DNA of 64,000 nucleotides from Acanthosoma haemorrhoidale. Lineage: Eukaryota > Arthropoda > Insecta > Hemiptera > Acanthosomatidae. Each line of letters begins with the position of its first letter. The stretch's first letter is position 1. The notes under the pieces are model-generated. The model was not told where the DNA came from. It searched no databases and saw only the letters and a program-made list of their open reading frames with translations. A program made the position numbers and the translations under genes. Shown here piece by piece: positions 1 to 11,952 of the stretch. The stretch covers positions 98,973,189 through 99,037,188 of the forward strand of contig OV884009.1 of NCBI GenBank assembly GCA_930367205.1, written 5' to 3'.

Positions 1-74
1 TCTTATGCTACTTGTCAATATCTACAAATTTTCCGAACAACACTTTAAAATTTTTAAATAACTGAATTCTTTAA

Positions 75-1611
75 TTAATTGACATAAGACATAAATGCTG
101 CACTATGTGTGAATATAGGGGAAAAAATATTACAACCACTGCTCACGATAAGTGTTTTAAAAATTGGGACGGTCCGTCGGCGTCAATGGAAAATGACATG
201 CTAGTGGATGGCTTGGAATATCACATTGTAATCGGGGATGGCGACTCAAGCGTTTTTTTCAAATAAAATCTTGTGTCACATTCGGCCGGTACATAGAAAA
301 AGTGGTATGCAGAAATCATGCCGTCAACAATTACACCAACCATATTCTTTACAATTTAATAAAAATATATTCACCAACGATAAAATAAAAAAAATTAAAA
401 ACTGCTCCTCGAGGTGCAATGATTCACAGTGCTGAACTTGGAGACGACAGTGAGCCTAGTCGTGACATCTCAAACGAATTTGGCCATTTTCTGTATTTGG
501 CATACATTCGTCTTGTGAGCCTTAATTTTGTACATAGGTGGGCGGATCAGTCGAACCCGCAACTCATCAAAAAGACGCTTGTGAGAAAGTCCGTGTTTGT
601 TTATGTCCATTTATTGTCAAGAGTTGTCACCTAGTAAGCAATAGTACTAACAACGCTGCAAACAGTTGAATGGCTCTTGTTGTCAAAGTTTGGGGAGGAA
701 AACAAGTAAATCGCGGCAAACGAGTTTCTTTTATGCATACAACCCAAACTGCTGGGCTGGATTTCTAAAACTGGCACTACCAAACCGTGAAGTCCAGCAC
801 TCATTAAGAAAACGGGATTAAGAAAGAAGCATATGCGTGCAACTTGTAATCTAACGTAATATCGTAATAAAACAGAAACCAAAGCCTAACGATTGGATCA
901 AACTATTTTGCTAGATTACGGTGAAAAATGCTGTCAATAAGGCACGGAAGAAGACATTCTAAATGAAGTAAAAGCCGAAAAAATGAAGAAATTTTACTTG
1001 ACAGAATAACAAATTATCCGTCTTGAAATAATGACGGTCGGACAAGCGGATTATGAGTTGCGGATTACCGCCCAAAAGGAACGACTGACCGCTTCCAATT
1101 TCGGTTTGGTTTGCAGAAGAAAATCAACCTTTAAATTAAATGGTCAAAAAAAATTTATACGAAAGTATTCAAACCAATGAATAAAATGGATTTTCTTATA
1201 ACGGATCTCAATTTATACTAATATCGGTAATGCTCACTCTATGAGACAATTGCATTGCGGCAGTCTGAAGAAAGCACTGGTATAAAAGTGGAAGCTTCTC
1301 GGTGACAGCGCTACAATTGAAATTAAATGCCCGGAGTCAGCAAAGAATATGACAATTATAGAAGCATGCCAAAAATCTGGACATGACCGCTCAGGAACTG
1401 CTTGCAAGTCCAAGGTCAGCTTGAAATTACAGGCCGTGGGCACTGCTATTTTGTAGCGTGGACGCCACAGGACAAACATCACAGAATTATAAGGAGAAAC
1501 AAACACTTCTGGCAAAGAAATATGATTAATAAATTACATTTTTCTTTTGAACAAGTTTTACTGCCAGATTTTGATTCAAGGTCAATGAGTATTAGAGAGC
1601 TTGTAGTATAA
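75..1611 (+). pseudogene. Decayed Mutator-transposase-like / YqaJ nuclease protein
   Basis: Remnant of a multicopy arthropod protein that joins a Mutator-type transposase-like region to a YqaJ (lambda-exonuclease-like) nuclease domain. Seen: from about base 96 a Cys/His cluster (C-T-M-C ... H-D-K-C) runs into CFKNWDGPSASMENDM and then DGDSSVF, the family's core motif, followed in another frame by VVCRNHAVNNYTNH. Near 650-720 a frame reads NNAAN ... GGKQVNRGKR. The YqaJ half begins about 960; it has RLTASNFGLVCRRKS near 1083-1130, and ORF 1402-1611 reads VQGQLEITGR, FVAWTP and FWQRNM, the C-terminal core of the nuclease fold. Stops and frame changes are frequent, so the copy is dead. Family recognition is from remembered motif patterns. 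The 5' end may lie left of the window. No terminal inverted repeats were found, so whether it was itself a mobile element is inference. Confidence 0.75.
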
Positions 1612-4600
1612 GTATCTCATTTTTTCTATATTTTTGTTATATTGTTTATTTATTAGTTTTCTATTTTATAAATTAATCTAACAAAAAATGTTTAATGTAT
1701 TCTTTGTTATTTTTAACAGCCTCAAGTTCCCCGAGAGCCAATATGTTAATGTAAATTTGGATTAATTTTTGTGCTGTAAATAAATAAGTAGTTTTCTTTC
1801 GCCAAAACTGAGGCCGGCAATCAGTTAAGGTAGTGAAAAAACATAGTACTGAAATAAGTGTACCAATTTTTCTCAAAACCAAAGATCTCTGCAAAATGTA
1901 CAATCTAAACATTTTTTCTCCTAGATATATTTTCTTCTCAATTAACTTACATTATTATATTTTTATTTTCTCGAAAACAGTAGCGAAGTACAGTTTATCA
2001 GCTAGTTAGTACAGTATTATAAAATACTTGTGTCGTATTTTCAATATAAAATTACCTTATGATTTCCAGCCTAAAGAAAATATATATATATATATAATAA
2101 TTTATTTAACCATTTTCCGAAGGTATGAAGGAAATAAAAGTAATTTTGATTATGCTATCGACGTGTTTATTTTTATTAGGGATACCCGCACTAAGTATAG
2201 AAGCAGCTTGAGTGCCCTTGGCGGGGCGTGAGATGTGTCAACTTCCCCCTCCCTTTGGTCACCCTGAACGTGTCGCCTTGCCTTCCCCCTTGTTCCCTCT
2301 TGTTTGACGTTCTGAATTCGAGAAATATTAAAGAAAAATATTTTATTGATTAGATTGAGTGTAAAAAATGATAAATCTAACTACTTAACAAAATAATATT
2401 CATTATATGTGTACTTGTAAGCTTTTTAATAAAGATAAATACTTGTTCTTTTTGTTCACCTCGCTACCCGTATAATTCAACTTATTCGTTCATTTACGTA
2501 ATTACTTGAATACGAATAAAAACAAATCCAAGGCCAAAAGGCGAGAAGAGGCAGCGAGTAAACAACTTGACGGAGCAAAAACAGCAGTGAGTCTAGGGCT
2601 GGGCTAGGGGAGGTTGGTAACCAAGGGGTTGGTGCTCCAGAGCACTAGTTTGCCGGTCCTACCACCTTGGGAAAGGCAGCTCTAATTTTTTCTCTGCCTG
2701 GGAACTTCTAACTAACTCTTTCATGGATAGAGTGGTGCGGCTCCTTCTTACGAAATAGTAATTACGCCGTTGCGACGAAAGTGTTCAACATATTTAAATT
2801 CTGAAAACTCTGTGTAAAATGTTTAACCGTAAAATTTTAGAATTTGAACCCAAAAAGTTGCGTAAATTTTTAAATAACAGTTGTCAAAAATTCCAAACCA
2901 ATTATCCTCAATTCCACGACTATTTTAATGAGATGCGCGTATAATTGTAAACTGTTTTCAGATCCTATCAATAAAATATAGTGGCCAATAGTGAGACCTT
3001 CGATTCTCGCTCAGAAGCCTCGCTTTTAAATAAGTTTATCTGGCTTCAAAACTGGGACTTAAGAAATATTTAAATGTATTTTATGACGATCGAAATTATT
3101 ATAATAAATAATAGCATTCACAAAATAAAAACATTTTTCATGTTAAATTTTTTTTCTCATATTTCCCGTACTTATATATCAGCCAGTAATAGTGCATTTC
3201 AATGTGTTTTAGGACATACCTCTAAATTTTAATTTGGATTAAATCATATATAAGACCGCTATGGTAGAACATGCACACGGGGACACAGTTTTCACAAGAA
3301 ACAGAGTTTCTCCCTTCGGGCTCTACTATCGATCAAGTGAGGCTAACTACAAACTAATGCATTCTGGTTCTCGCCGGAACGATACAAAATAGTTTGGAAA
3401 GGTAAAATTGTTTTATAAAAGCTCCGACTGCACTACGTACCCACGCGGGCTTTCCACCATTTCGTTGACAGAGCTTAAAACCATTTACCAGTTATTTCCA
3501 TACATATAACTACTCTCGACAACAGAAGTTTTCTACAACAGGGATTCGGCACCTTGAGCTTTTTCGATACGCTCATCCTTTAATCCTCAGGCAGAAATCA
3601 ACCAAAATTAAATCATTCTGAAATAATTACTCAATATTTTTGACCCTATTTTATTTTTTGAACCACCTCGGTCACTCAAAATTGCAATCTCAACAAATAA
3701 AACAAAAATGTACTTAACTAAAACATTGATTATCATAACCTATTAAATCCTTACATATTTTTTTAATATGATGGAAGTTCGTTAGCCTCTTTAGACCATG
3801 GGGCAAATCTTAGAAGGTACATTGAGACAGGCGAAAAACGGTTTGTAGATACCCTACTTTAGGGCTCGGCAATAAATACTTTTTCTTCCGGAGGGGACAA
3901 TTTAATGTGAGATACAACGAAACGATAGATACTTCAAGTTTCCTATTTCGATTAGGTGTTGATGACATTTAACTGTTTATAAACTTGAATTTAGTGGTGT
4001 CTCTGTTTTAGGGGATAATTGTTGATTAGCTATTTTCAGCTTAAACATCTGTAGCCTACTTATGCTTGCTGTTCTCGATGACAATTCAGAAATCACATTA
4101 GACAAAGTAGACCATGCTTTCTATCCGGCTGATAAGTGAGGACTTGGCCGAGTCTCCATTGCTTCCATACAGACTTCAAATAAAAATACATAGAAAAAAA
4201 ACAAGGGGGAATTTAATATTTATTGTTAGCTTGATATTTAATATTCTCAAATTCAATTTAAAGCTCAATAGACAAAGTAACAACTAGTCAGCTACACACC
4301 GACAAGAAATTACCAATACAAAAAAATTGCACATTTCGTGACAATCGTGGGATCGTCTAGCAAAGTTGACCATTCCCAGTGAATAACGATTTAAATTTAC
4401 GAGGTGGGAATTCCAACCTTCTTGGAAGTGAAAAGAGTTGCCCCGTTTCACCAACTTTAAAGCATACTCAGCACAAGCTCGTAATTTATTAAGATTATAA
4501 GTTACGATTTTTTCCCCGTACTTAAAAACACCAAAAGAATTTTAAATAAATTGTAAAGAATAGAGCATTGAAAAGCAATAGTATAAATTGCGTAATTAAT

Positions 4601-6890
4601 GGCGTCCCAACCGATCTCAATTGTTTGGTCAATATTGTAGCGGTTTACAATGATGTAAATTTTTTAATTTCAGAGACTGAAATGATTTATTAAATAAAAG
4701 TGTTTTCGCTTAAAAATATTTAGTTCGCAGACATTTAACAATAGTAAAAAATTATCACCAGTTTAAAGGCCCTTCACTCTGTTTATTTAAGAAAATACAA
4801 CTTGGTTTATGATTAACGAAACCGAATTTGTATGAGTAAAAACAAAAATGATAGTTAGTCCTAGACCCTTAGATGAAATAGTTTTAAGTAGTCATCGGTA
4901 TCAATAATAAAGAGAGAGGCTTTTGTTGTGCTGCATAGATGAAGAATAATGTAAATATTATTGAAGATAAGTGTATTTCAATAACACACATAGCATAATA
5001 TGCAAAAACAAATATAATGCTGCAATGAGAATGACTTGAATGTTGTCTATTTAATGACCCAATGGGAGAGGTTCAACTTTTAAATAGGTACTGGGTGTCA
5101 TTGATCTGTTTGTCTATCAGTATGTACAATGACCGTGGAAGGAAATAAACGTTAACATACATGAAAGATAAATTTACAGAACTTAAATAAATTACAGAGA
5201 TTCTCAAGTGTTGGGCTAGAAAGTGAAGGGTGCCTTCCAGCACACGTTAATCTCATTTGATTTTTGTCTACTTTGTATATTTTAGTGGTAAAAGTATTCC
5301 TGCTATAGGAGATTGTTAAGGTGCATGGAGCGTTCTCTTCAAATCAAAGATTAACCAATCGTCTACAGCAAAAATCTACTGTTATTTCACACACTTTGAA
5401 ACATTCAAAAACTTATAGCTCCAAAACTATTTGCCCTGGAAAACTGACAATTGTGCCTTTCTTTTCAGAATTTCAAGGGCTTTAATTTTATATGCTACTT
5501 TAATTAAATACGTTACTTGACTTCATCAAACCAATCTTAAGTTATTTAAAATTTCTGAAACGTTGTTTTTTCAAAAACAGAAAAATGATATTTTTAATTT
5601 TTGTTTTTAAATATATCTCTACATATATTTTATTATTGGTTGATTTGGTGTGGAATGGCCCAGACTTTTGTAGCTTTCCTTGTCCTTCTCATTTCTTAAC
5701 ACTCATCAGTTCTAACTTCTATTCCCACTCTGTGACTTTCTTCTCCATTTCAGGATTTCGTTATGACATTATTTCATTAATTCAATTAATTATCATTTAT
5801 TTATTCAGAAAAAAATACTAAATGTTTCTCAACCACATGGAAGGAAAATAAAAAACTCTACTTTAAATTCTAAAATATCCTCCTATGACTTGACAAATCT
5901 TAATAGCCAGTTAAGGAGACATTTTTTTTTCATACCTTCCAGTATCATATCTGTAATGCATATATTGTGATCCATATTTTTGTTGAGTATACATTGAATA
6001 GATTAGGCTGACCAATGAAGAACTTGTTTAAATCCAGAGCCTCTCATTTCGGAATCGGCAATTAATCTTCCATTTGATGGAAACTATGGAGAGGCAGCTG
6101 ATCCTTTGATCCCCCGGCGATTTAGAATCGATGACCAGGCTATTGACGGGCCGAGCGAGCAAGTAAACGGTTCTTACCAACATTCTAGTGTAATTAACAT
6201 TTCTCAAGGACCGGCGCGCGGTGAACCGTTTCAGCTGCGCGGACAAAACCACCATTCGTCAAGCCTTTTTCTTATTAGGCTCCCTTTTCGAAACGCCCAT
6301 GCAACACCTCCAGACTTTCAACAGACACTTTTAATGGTAATCCCAGTGACAGACGGGCGAGTCCGTTTACTTCTCAATTATTAAATTAATCCTGCCATAA
6401 TTCCTCCTTAAAAGCGGACTAGTCGGATCAGCGGTCTCGTGTTTTGTTTTTTTTTCAAACTGCCAAGCCTGAAAGGAGAGGCTGTACTTGGACCTCAGAG
6501 AAATGAAATGAATAAGAGTTGGCGAAGCAGGAGTGTTGGTACGGATTGAATAACTAAATGCGGAAGTGCTAGCTGCTAATCAGTGTGCACGTATTATGAC
6601 GCTGGGTCACATACAAAGCGATGGGGGAGGCAACGGCCAACTGGATGATGGAATCGACTGTTATCAGTTGACAAATATCGACGTCAAAGTGTTGAGAATG
6701 TTGGTCTGCCAGTTTTAACACTAACAGCTGTCTTGTTGCAAGCTAGATATCAGTAGCAGTTGCGATAGCGGGAACTGGGCCATGGAGCAGTTACAAAAAT
6801 AGCAGCGAAGGATGCAGGGAAGGGAGCAAACTAACCTGGCAGCTGTTCCAACAACGGTGACTCCTCCATGGTAGCAGGTACACAACTGCA
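1612..6890. other. No gene recognised (AT-rich)
   Basis: About 5.3 kb of AT-rich sequence in which I recognise no protein, RNA or TE end. Short open frames (for example 2028-2231, 5585-5821 and 6106-6384) show no known domain. A C-rich patch at about 2215-2310 and a GC-richer patch at 6040-6300 stand out from the background but have no identifiable cause. Confidence 0.5.
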
Positions 6891-6898
6891 CGGTGCAA

Positions 6899-6989
6899 CG
6901 TCAGCCCTCCGTCCCCGACCCCCCTCCTTCCTTCCCTCTTCCCTCCTCTCTCCTTACCCCGCTCTCTCGCTCTCTTTCACTCTCTCATA
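6899..6989 (+). repeat. Polypyrimidine tract
   Basis: Roughly 90 bases almost wholly C and T, with CCTT, CCCTCTT and CTCTCTC runs, within a GC-richer stretch (about 6590-7080). Low-complexity sequence. Tracts like this can be in insect 5' UTRs or promoters, but no gene start can be tied to it. Confidence 0.55.
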
Positions 6990-7321
6990 AACTCTGTTGG
7001 AGTAGGTCATCGTCACAGCCTTCTCCTGTCACCTCTCGCTTTATTTTCAACTTTGTCTCGTGTCGTCCGCGATATTAGTCAAAAAATTATCCCATCCATC
7101 TCATTTTTTATAGATAGATTCCAGATCTCGGATTATGCTCAAGTATTGGCTGAAATATAACGGGAAGTATGAAAAAAAAATATATAAAAAATCTGGTCAT
7201 GTTTTATATCGTTTAAGCTTTCTCAACAAGAATTCACCAATAGCCGGAATACAAATAATAAAGCTAACACTTCCTTGCTTATCAATCAGGAATTATAATT
7301 CTTTTTTCTTCTTTATTTGAT

Positions 7322-7440
7322 GAAAATTACATCTGCCATAAAAGAGCATAATTGTGATTAAAAATAGCATTCATATTATAGTTACAAATTTACTCTTTCA
7401 TTCACACCGTATTTACATTACATATTCATACAACATAGAC
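7322..7440 (-). mobile_element. Degraded LINE-A 3' tail
   Basis: Diverged match to the LINE-A 3' tail seen better at 11208-11340 and 17246-17360: an AATTACA-TCTGCC core, an interrupted hairpin stretch, then CATTCA-ACC-TATTTACA and a second CATTCA. Similarity is patchy, so this is either an old copy or a related family. No target-site duplication seen. Confidence 0.4.
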
Positions 7441-7800
7441 GAACGAGCATGGCTCAAGGGTACCCACAGAATTGCACCTGCTATGGAGAAGGAGGCAAGG
7501 ATTGAGGTCTCCTACGCTATTCCTGCAGCCGCATCAAGGCAACCCAACAGTGTAAGCGGAAGGAGAGCGTAGCGCAGACACTTAGAGGAGAAAACTGACC
7601 CATCGATTAATAGTTAACTCTTTGTTTACATAATAATCATAGCCATATTGAATATTGATAAATAGTAGAGTACACAAACTCTACAATGTCGTATCGTAGC
7701 TCTGCGTATTAAAACAATATTCCTAACTATGTGACTAGATTAAACCAGTAAACAATTCCATTGAGCAGATTACGAAATTTTCGTGACCGGCCAACTCCCC
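7441..7800. other. Unassigned flank of Gypsy-1
   Basis: No recognisable coding sequence. This is where the 3' LTR of the minus-strand Gypsy-1 would be expected, but I found no clear second copy of the sequence at 10336-10510, so that LTR is absent, truncated or too diverged. Confidence 0.4.
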
Positions 7801-7807
7801 TTTCAAT

Positions 7808-9207
7808 TTATAAAGGGCGAATGTACTTAATTTCAAAATTGTATTGTGACAAATAGTAAGTTAATTCACCAAGTTCTTCATCCGTTCTTGCTCTTATGTT
7901 TAAATTTTCTAATGGTCTGTGATCTGAAAATACAATGAATTTTCTTCCAATTAACCAGTGTTGCCAATATTTTAATGCCTCTTTAAATGCCAAACATTCT
8001 AAATAAATTGCTTTTTTTCTTTTTTGTGGTTCGCTACTGGCTTTTCTTTTCCATTGTTTTCTACTTGTTTCAAAACTGCACCAATACCTTCTAGAGATGC
8101 ATCTGTATAAATTCTTATTGGTAAATCATTATCAAATATTTCTAACACTGGTTGGGAACATAGCAATTTCTTTACTTCTGCAAAGGATTTTTCACACTCT
8201 TCCGACCATAAGAATTTTTCATTTTTCCTTAATAATTTATGCAGCGGATCTAGCAATATCGAGCTTTTTGGTATATACTCGTGATAAAAATTAATTTTTC
8301 CTAATAATTGTCTGATGTTCTTTTGGGTTTTTGGAGTTGGAAAGTTTTTTATTGAAATTAAGTTGTCCTTTATTGGTCTTACTGTATTGTGTTGTATTAT
8401 GTGTCCAAGGTATTTTGCTGGTTCTGCTCCGAATGTACATTTTTTAAATTTTAATCTGAAACCTTCATTTACTATTGCTTTTATTACTTTTTCTATATGT
8501 TCTGTGAATGATTTCGAAAAAATTAAGATGTCATCTATATAATTTTCTGAAAAGTCTTTTAAATTGTGCTTTCTTAAGATGCTGGATAAAATTCTTTGGA
8601 AAATAGCTGGTGATGATTTTAAACCGTACGGCAGGCATGTCCACTGGAAGTGCCCTTCTTGTGTGACAAATCCTGTTTTCTGTCTATCTTCAATGCGTAA
8701 TGGAATTGACCAAAAAGCGGAATTTATATCTAGTGTGGTGAAGTATTTGCTGTTTCTTGTTTGTATTATTAAATCATCTATTAATGGGAATGGTTGAGCT
8801 TGTGGTATAACTAGTTTGTTCAATTCACGAAAATCTATACACAATCTTGATCGTTTGTTTTCATCTTTTTTGAATGCCAAGGTCACGGGGGCTGCGAATG
8901 GACTATAAGACTCTTCAATTAAATCATTTTGTAATAATTGTGCCACCTGATCTTCTATTTCCTTCTTATCTGCTATAGTGCATCTATACGGTCTTTTGCT
9001 GCAGAATCTGTCCATCAGTAAGTCAATTCTAGCTTCGTAATCCTTAACCGTGCCCACATCATATTTGTTCCTGGCAAATACTGTACTGTACTTTTCTATC
9101 AGTTTTTCTATCTTTATCTTTTTCATATCATCTAAGTGATCTAATTTTATTTTGAACCCGTCTTCTTCGATATGTTCATTAAAATTGTGATTATGTATTA
9201 AAATCAA
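7808..9207 (-). pseudogene. Gypsy-1 pol remnant (RT and part of RNase H)
   Basis: Ty3/Gypsy polymerase fragment in two frames. The main open frame (7999-9207, 402 codons) holds the RT domain: FRELNKLVIP near residue 127, TLDINSAFW 158-166, LPYGLKSSP 192-200 and catalytic YIDD at 223-226, then the linker LGKINFYHEYIP and the start of RNase H (IYTDASLEGIGAVL). After a stop and frame change, 7808-7993 continues RNase H with FKEALKYWQHWLIG and FSDHRPLENL. No protease upstream and no integrase downstream remain; intact Gypsy pol is about 1,000 or more residues. The long RT frame has no ATG at its 5' end, in keeping with its origin as an internal part of pol. It lies directly downstream of the gag remnant on the same strand. 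Confidence 0.85.
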
Positions 9208-9308
9208 TGGTGTGATTATTCGTTTTTTTGTTCTGTATTTAGATCTACTTCTAATACCGAGTTACTACCTATTATTCTAGTTTCATTTTTGTCTCTCTTT
9301 TTAAACCA

Positions 9309-10274
9309 TCATGAAGCTTCTGGATGATATCTGATACCTTTGTTTAATTTCTCACAATTATTGCATGGCTTTTTCTCTTGAAATTTGTTGTTACTAAAAG
9401 GTTTTTCCTCTTTATTTTTTATAAAATTATTTTTGTTCAGTAGACTCTCACATTTTCTAATTTCATGAAATAATTTGGTTAAATTCTCACATTTTTCCTT
9501 ATCTAACTTATTTCTAATGAACTCAGGTAAGCCTGCAGCTATAAGCACCACTAAAGTCTTTGAACTAATATTGTCATCCATATCTAACAATAATTTCTCT
9601 TTTTTCATGGCGTATTCCATCAGTAGACCTTCTTTAAACCTATATGATATAGCATGCATTCCTGTACTCCATCCTTGGTCTGCAAAAGTTTCCGAAAATG
9701 TTTCTTTCCTTTCAGACCACACAGAGTCCATTGTTAATATTGTTAGGGTTGCTGAGTACTAGTCTAAGCATGATTTTTCCATAAACAACATTAATATCTC
9801 AATCTTATTACTGTCTTCATTGATTCCACATCTTCTACATTCTTTCTCAAACATCTCTAGCCACTGTTTAGCATTTAAGTGTTTACATGTAAACTTCTCT
9901 GCTATATGTTTTAAATTTAGCTCATTCTCTTTATTTTGTGTGGATTCAACTATCTTATCTTTATTTACTACTTGTTCTAAATATAAATTATTAGACATTA
10001 CATTACCTTCTTCATCAAAATATATTCTTTTCATTTTCTCAGTTAATGTAATCCACACTCTCTTATCTTGACCTCTCTGAGTAAAACTCTTTCTCAATCT
10101 TTTATAAATAAGTGTCTTAGACAATTCTTCATGATCACTCATAAAGCTTTTCTCTTGGGGCAAAGCATATTCTTCGTTTTCCTCTGTTTTAATTGAGGTT
10201 ATTGAGAGAATATTTATCTTCTTATCATTTGGTGATCCCACAAAGTTAAAGGTGAATTGTAGTCCTTTCGCCAT
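9309..10274 (-). pseudogene. Gypsy-1 gag remnant, frameshifted
   Basis: Capsid-like Gag of the Ty3/Gypsy type common in arthropods. The likely start is the ATG at 10274 (MAKGLQFTFNFVG). The first frame (to 9759) contains KFTCKHLNAKQWLEMFEKEC and ILMLFMEKSCLD, the Gag core. The second frame (9309-9731) continues with ETFADQGWSTGMHAISY, YAMKKEKLLL and LIAAGLPEFI, and ends in a zinc-knuckle beginning, KPCNNCEKLNKGIRYHP, cut by a stop. So one frameshift and at least one stop separate it from a working Gag. Following bases still resemble a Gag C-terminus, and the protease expected next is missing. Confidence 0.8.
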
Positions 10275-10335
10275 TATAACTCGTATTATTATTGTCGTTT
10301 TGTAAGACAATTATTGAAGGTGGGGTGAATAAACT

Positions 10336-10510
10336 GAAATCAGTTTCTCTGTAAACAAAGTTAGAAATTTTATTTACTATCTATTATATTATAACAATTA
10401 TTAATATTGATTCACACAATCTTATCTGTAAACAAAGAAACGACAATTACAGTTTATAACTATCACTTCTCTATTCACACTCTATTCACATGTTTTGTTA
10501 CCTAACATAA
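10336..10510 (-). repeat. Possible 5' LTR of Gypsy-1
   Basis: Read on the minus strand, this stretch begins TGTTAGGTAAC and lies just upstream of gag, the position of a 5' LTR. It contains the word TGTAAACAAAG twice. No matching LTR was found at the other end and no convincing primer-binding site follows, so this is positional inference. Confidence 0.3.
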
Positions 10511-11115
10511 CCCTCTCTATCTGATTGCTGCTCCATCTGGTGAAGGCCAGTGGAAGCAGCGCGGCTAATTCAAATTAAAGAGAGAATACTTTCATTTCAT
10601 ATGTAGTGAAGTAGAGTGAAATGAAGATTAACTTGATGACTAGCAAAAACTTAGCTATGCTAAATAGGCATTTGAGCTTAATAACACATTGGATAGCCCC
10701 AATATCAACATCGTACGTTGCAGCATTGGTAGTTACTCTAGCATTAGAGTAATTTGGACGTGCGTTAACTTATCTTTCATAATTGTTTTGTTGCGTGCTT
10801 AGTTGTAGTAATTTATAAATGTAATTTTTTGTATTTATGTAATGGTTAAAGGGTTTCGAGCAAAATTTGATGTGTTTCTTTTTTACCTGATCAAAGTGAA
10901 ATTCATTTTTTAATTTAGTACAATAAATCTTTTGAATTAAAATTATACCTTTCCAATTAGCAATAAATACAAATATGTTTGCCTTAAAACAGTTTATTTA
11001 CCTAAATAGAATTACAGTCTATTATAGTCTCGCTAGAATGAACAGCCCATGGCCAAACACATATGGATTGTTGCCAGCACATTAATTAATACAGCGATGA
11101 GTACCAGCTGGAATC
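10511..11115. other. No gene recognised
   Basis: About 600 bases between Gypsy-1 and the mariner/LINE cluster with no ORF or repeat that I can identify. Confidence 0.5.
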
Positions 11116-11117
11116 TA

Positions 11118-11207
11118 AAGGGTGTCCCAGAATTAACGCAAGATTTGATTTAAATAGAAAACACAGTTTTTAGTATTTTTGCTGTTCTTTTTTTATTGAA
11201 TTATATT
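11118..11207. mobile_element. Solitary mariner end fragment
   Basis: Ninety bases starting AAGGGTGTCCCAGAATTAAC after a TA (11116-11117). They are nearly identical to the first 80 bases of the mariner at 11953-12884, differing mainly by one base near the end and a short T-run insertion. The match stops abruptly where the LINE-A tail begins, so the rest of this mariner is missing. Confidence 0.75.
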
Positions 11208-11914
11208 GATATACTCCTTTATTGTGCTATAATTACAATCTGCCTTTTATAAGGCAATAAGTAATAAGATAAATGCTCTCATTCATACCATATTTACAGT
11301 TCATCATTCACTCGCTTATTCACACAATATTTACAGACAGCCCAGAGACCTCCCAAATCCACATGCGAAGAGAAAGCGGAGTCTTGGGAATTCCCCCACG
11401 CTCCTCCGTCAGCCGCGTCACCGGATGCTAGCCAGTGGAGGCTGACCAAGAGCGCGAGAGCCACAGACGCTCAGGACATGATTGGAGAAACTGGCCATTG
11501 CCAGGACTCCCACTGTCACGCGCTTATAGCAGGCCACGAGGCCACTGCCGTTTCAGTCTCCGAGGAGGATTATAGGGATGAGTGGCGCAGTGCAATGACT
11601 GTGCTACAGGATTAGGGTGGTTGGAAAGGCTGCTGTGGAATCTCATAAACTTGGAAGGGATGAGTTCTAGAATGTAGGGTATATTAAGATCGTTATGAAG
11701 GGTTTTGTTGCTGACATAATAAGGGGCATTTACTATTGTTCTCAGGACTTTTGATTGAAAGGATTGGATACGCTTGATGTTCGACTTTTTTGCTGTCCCC
11801 CATAGCTCTATTCCGTATGTCCAGATTGGTTTAAGTATAACTTTGTAGATTAGTAGTTTATTTTCTATTGAGAGATGGGATGTCCTTTGAAGTAGTCTGT
11901 ACAGTTGCCCAAAG
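11208..11914 (-). mobile_element. LINE-A copy, 5'-truncated
   Basis: Minus-strand jockey-type LINE fragment. Its 3' end (low coordinate) carries the family tail with the AAGGCAGATTGTAATT-like word and hairpin, then about 170 bases of GC-rich 3' UTR, then the ORF2 C-terminus. It is truncated at the 5' side at about 11914, where similarity to the copy at 17246-18027 stops. It sits between two near-identical mariner ends. No clear target-site duplication. Confidence 0.8.
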
Positions 11915-11919
11915 CCCAA
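11524..11919 (-). pseudogene. LINE-A ORF2 C-terminus (RT thumb/tail)
   Basis: C-terminal 130 residues of a jockey-clade reverse transcriptase. Motifs: LYRLLQRTSHLSIENKLLIY, then LKPIWTYGIELWGTA, then RIQSFQSKVLRTIVNAPYYV and HNDLNIPYILE, the standard post-catalytic segment of non-LTR RTs, ending PPRRLKRQWPRGLL and a stop. The frame is uninterrupted, but the catalytic palm and endonuclease are not present. The first two residues derive from flanking DNA. Almost the same protein end occurs at 17417-18027 and 36966-37101, which marks one family. Confidence 0.85.
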
Positions 11920-11952
11920 GAAGAAAATTAGGTCTTTAGGATTTCTGTCATA

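Larger units (their letters stand above)
7808..10510 (-). mobile_element. Gypsy-1: degraded Ty3/Gypsy element
   Basis: Minus-strand gag and pol remnants in the order gag, (protease lost), RT, RNase H, with integrase and 3' end missing. Frameshifts in both gag and pol and the lack of a paired LTR mark it as old compared with Gypsy-2 at 47.6 kb. Gag style differs from Gypsy-2 (no paired CCHC knuckles visible, separate gag and pol), so it is a different family. Confidence 0.75.

Noticed and set aside
6106..6384. 92-codon open frame in a GC-richer patch
   Set aside because: Overlaps an equally open frame on the other strand, has no known motif and no splice context.
9..7080. Large host gene in the first 7 kb
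   Set aside because: Beyond the Mutator/YqaJ remnant no frame shows a known domain or paired splice sites.
8097..8797. Plus-strand open frames within Gypsy-1
   Set aside because: Antisense shadows of the RT gene; the RT motifs are unambiguous on the minus strand.
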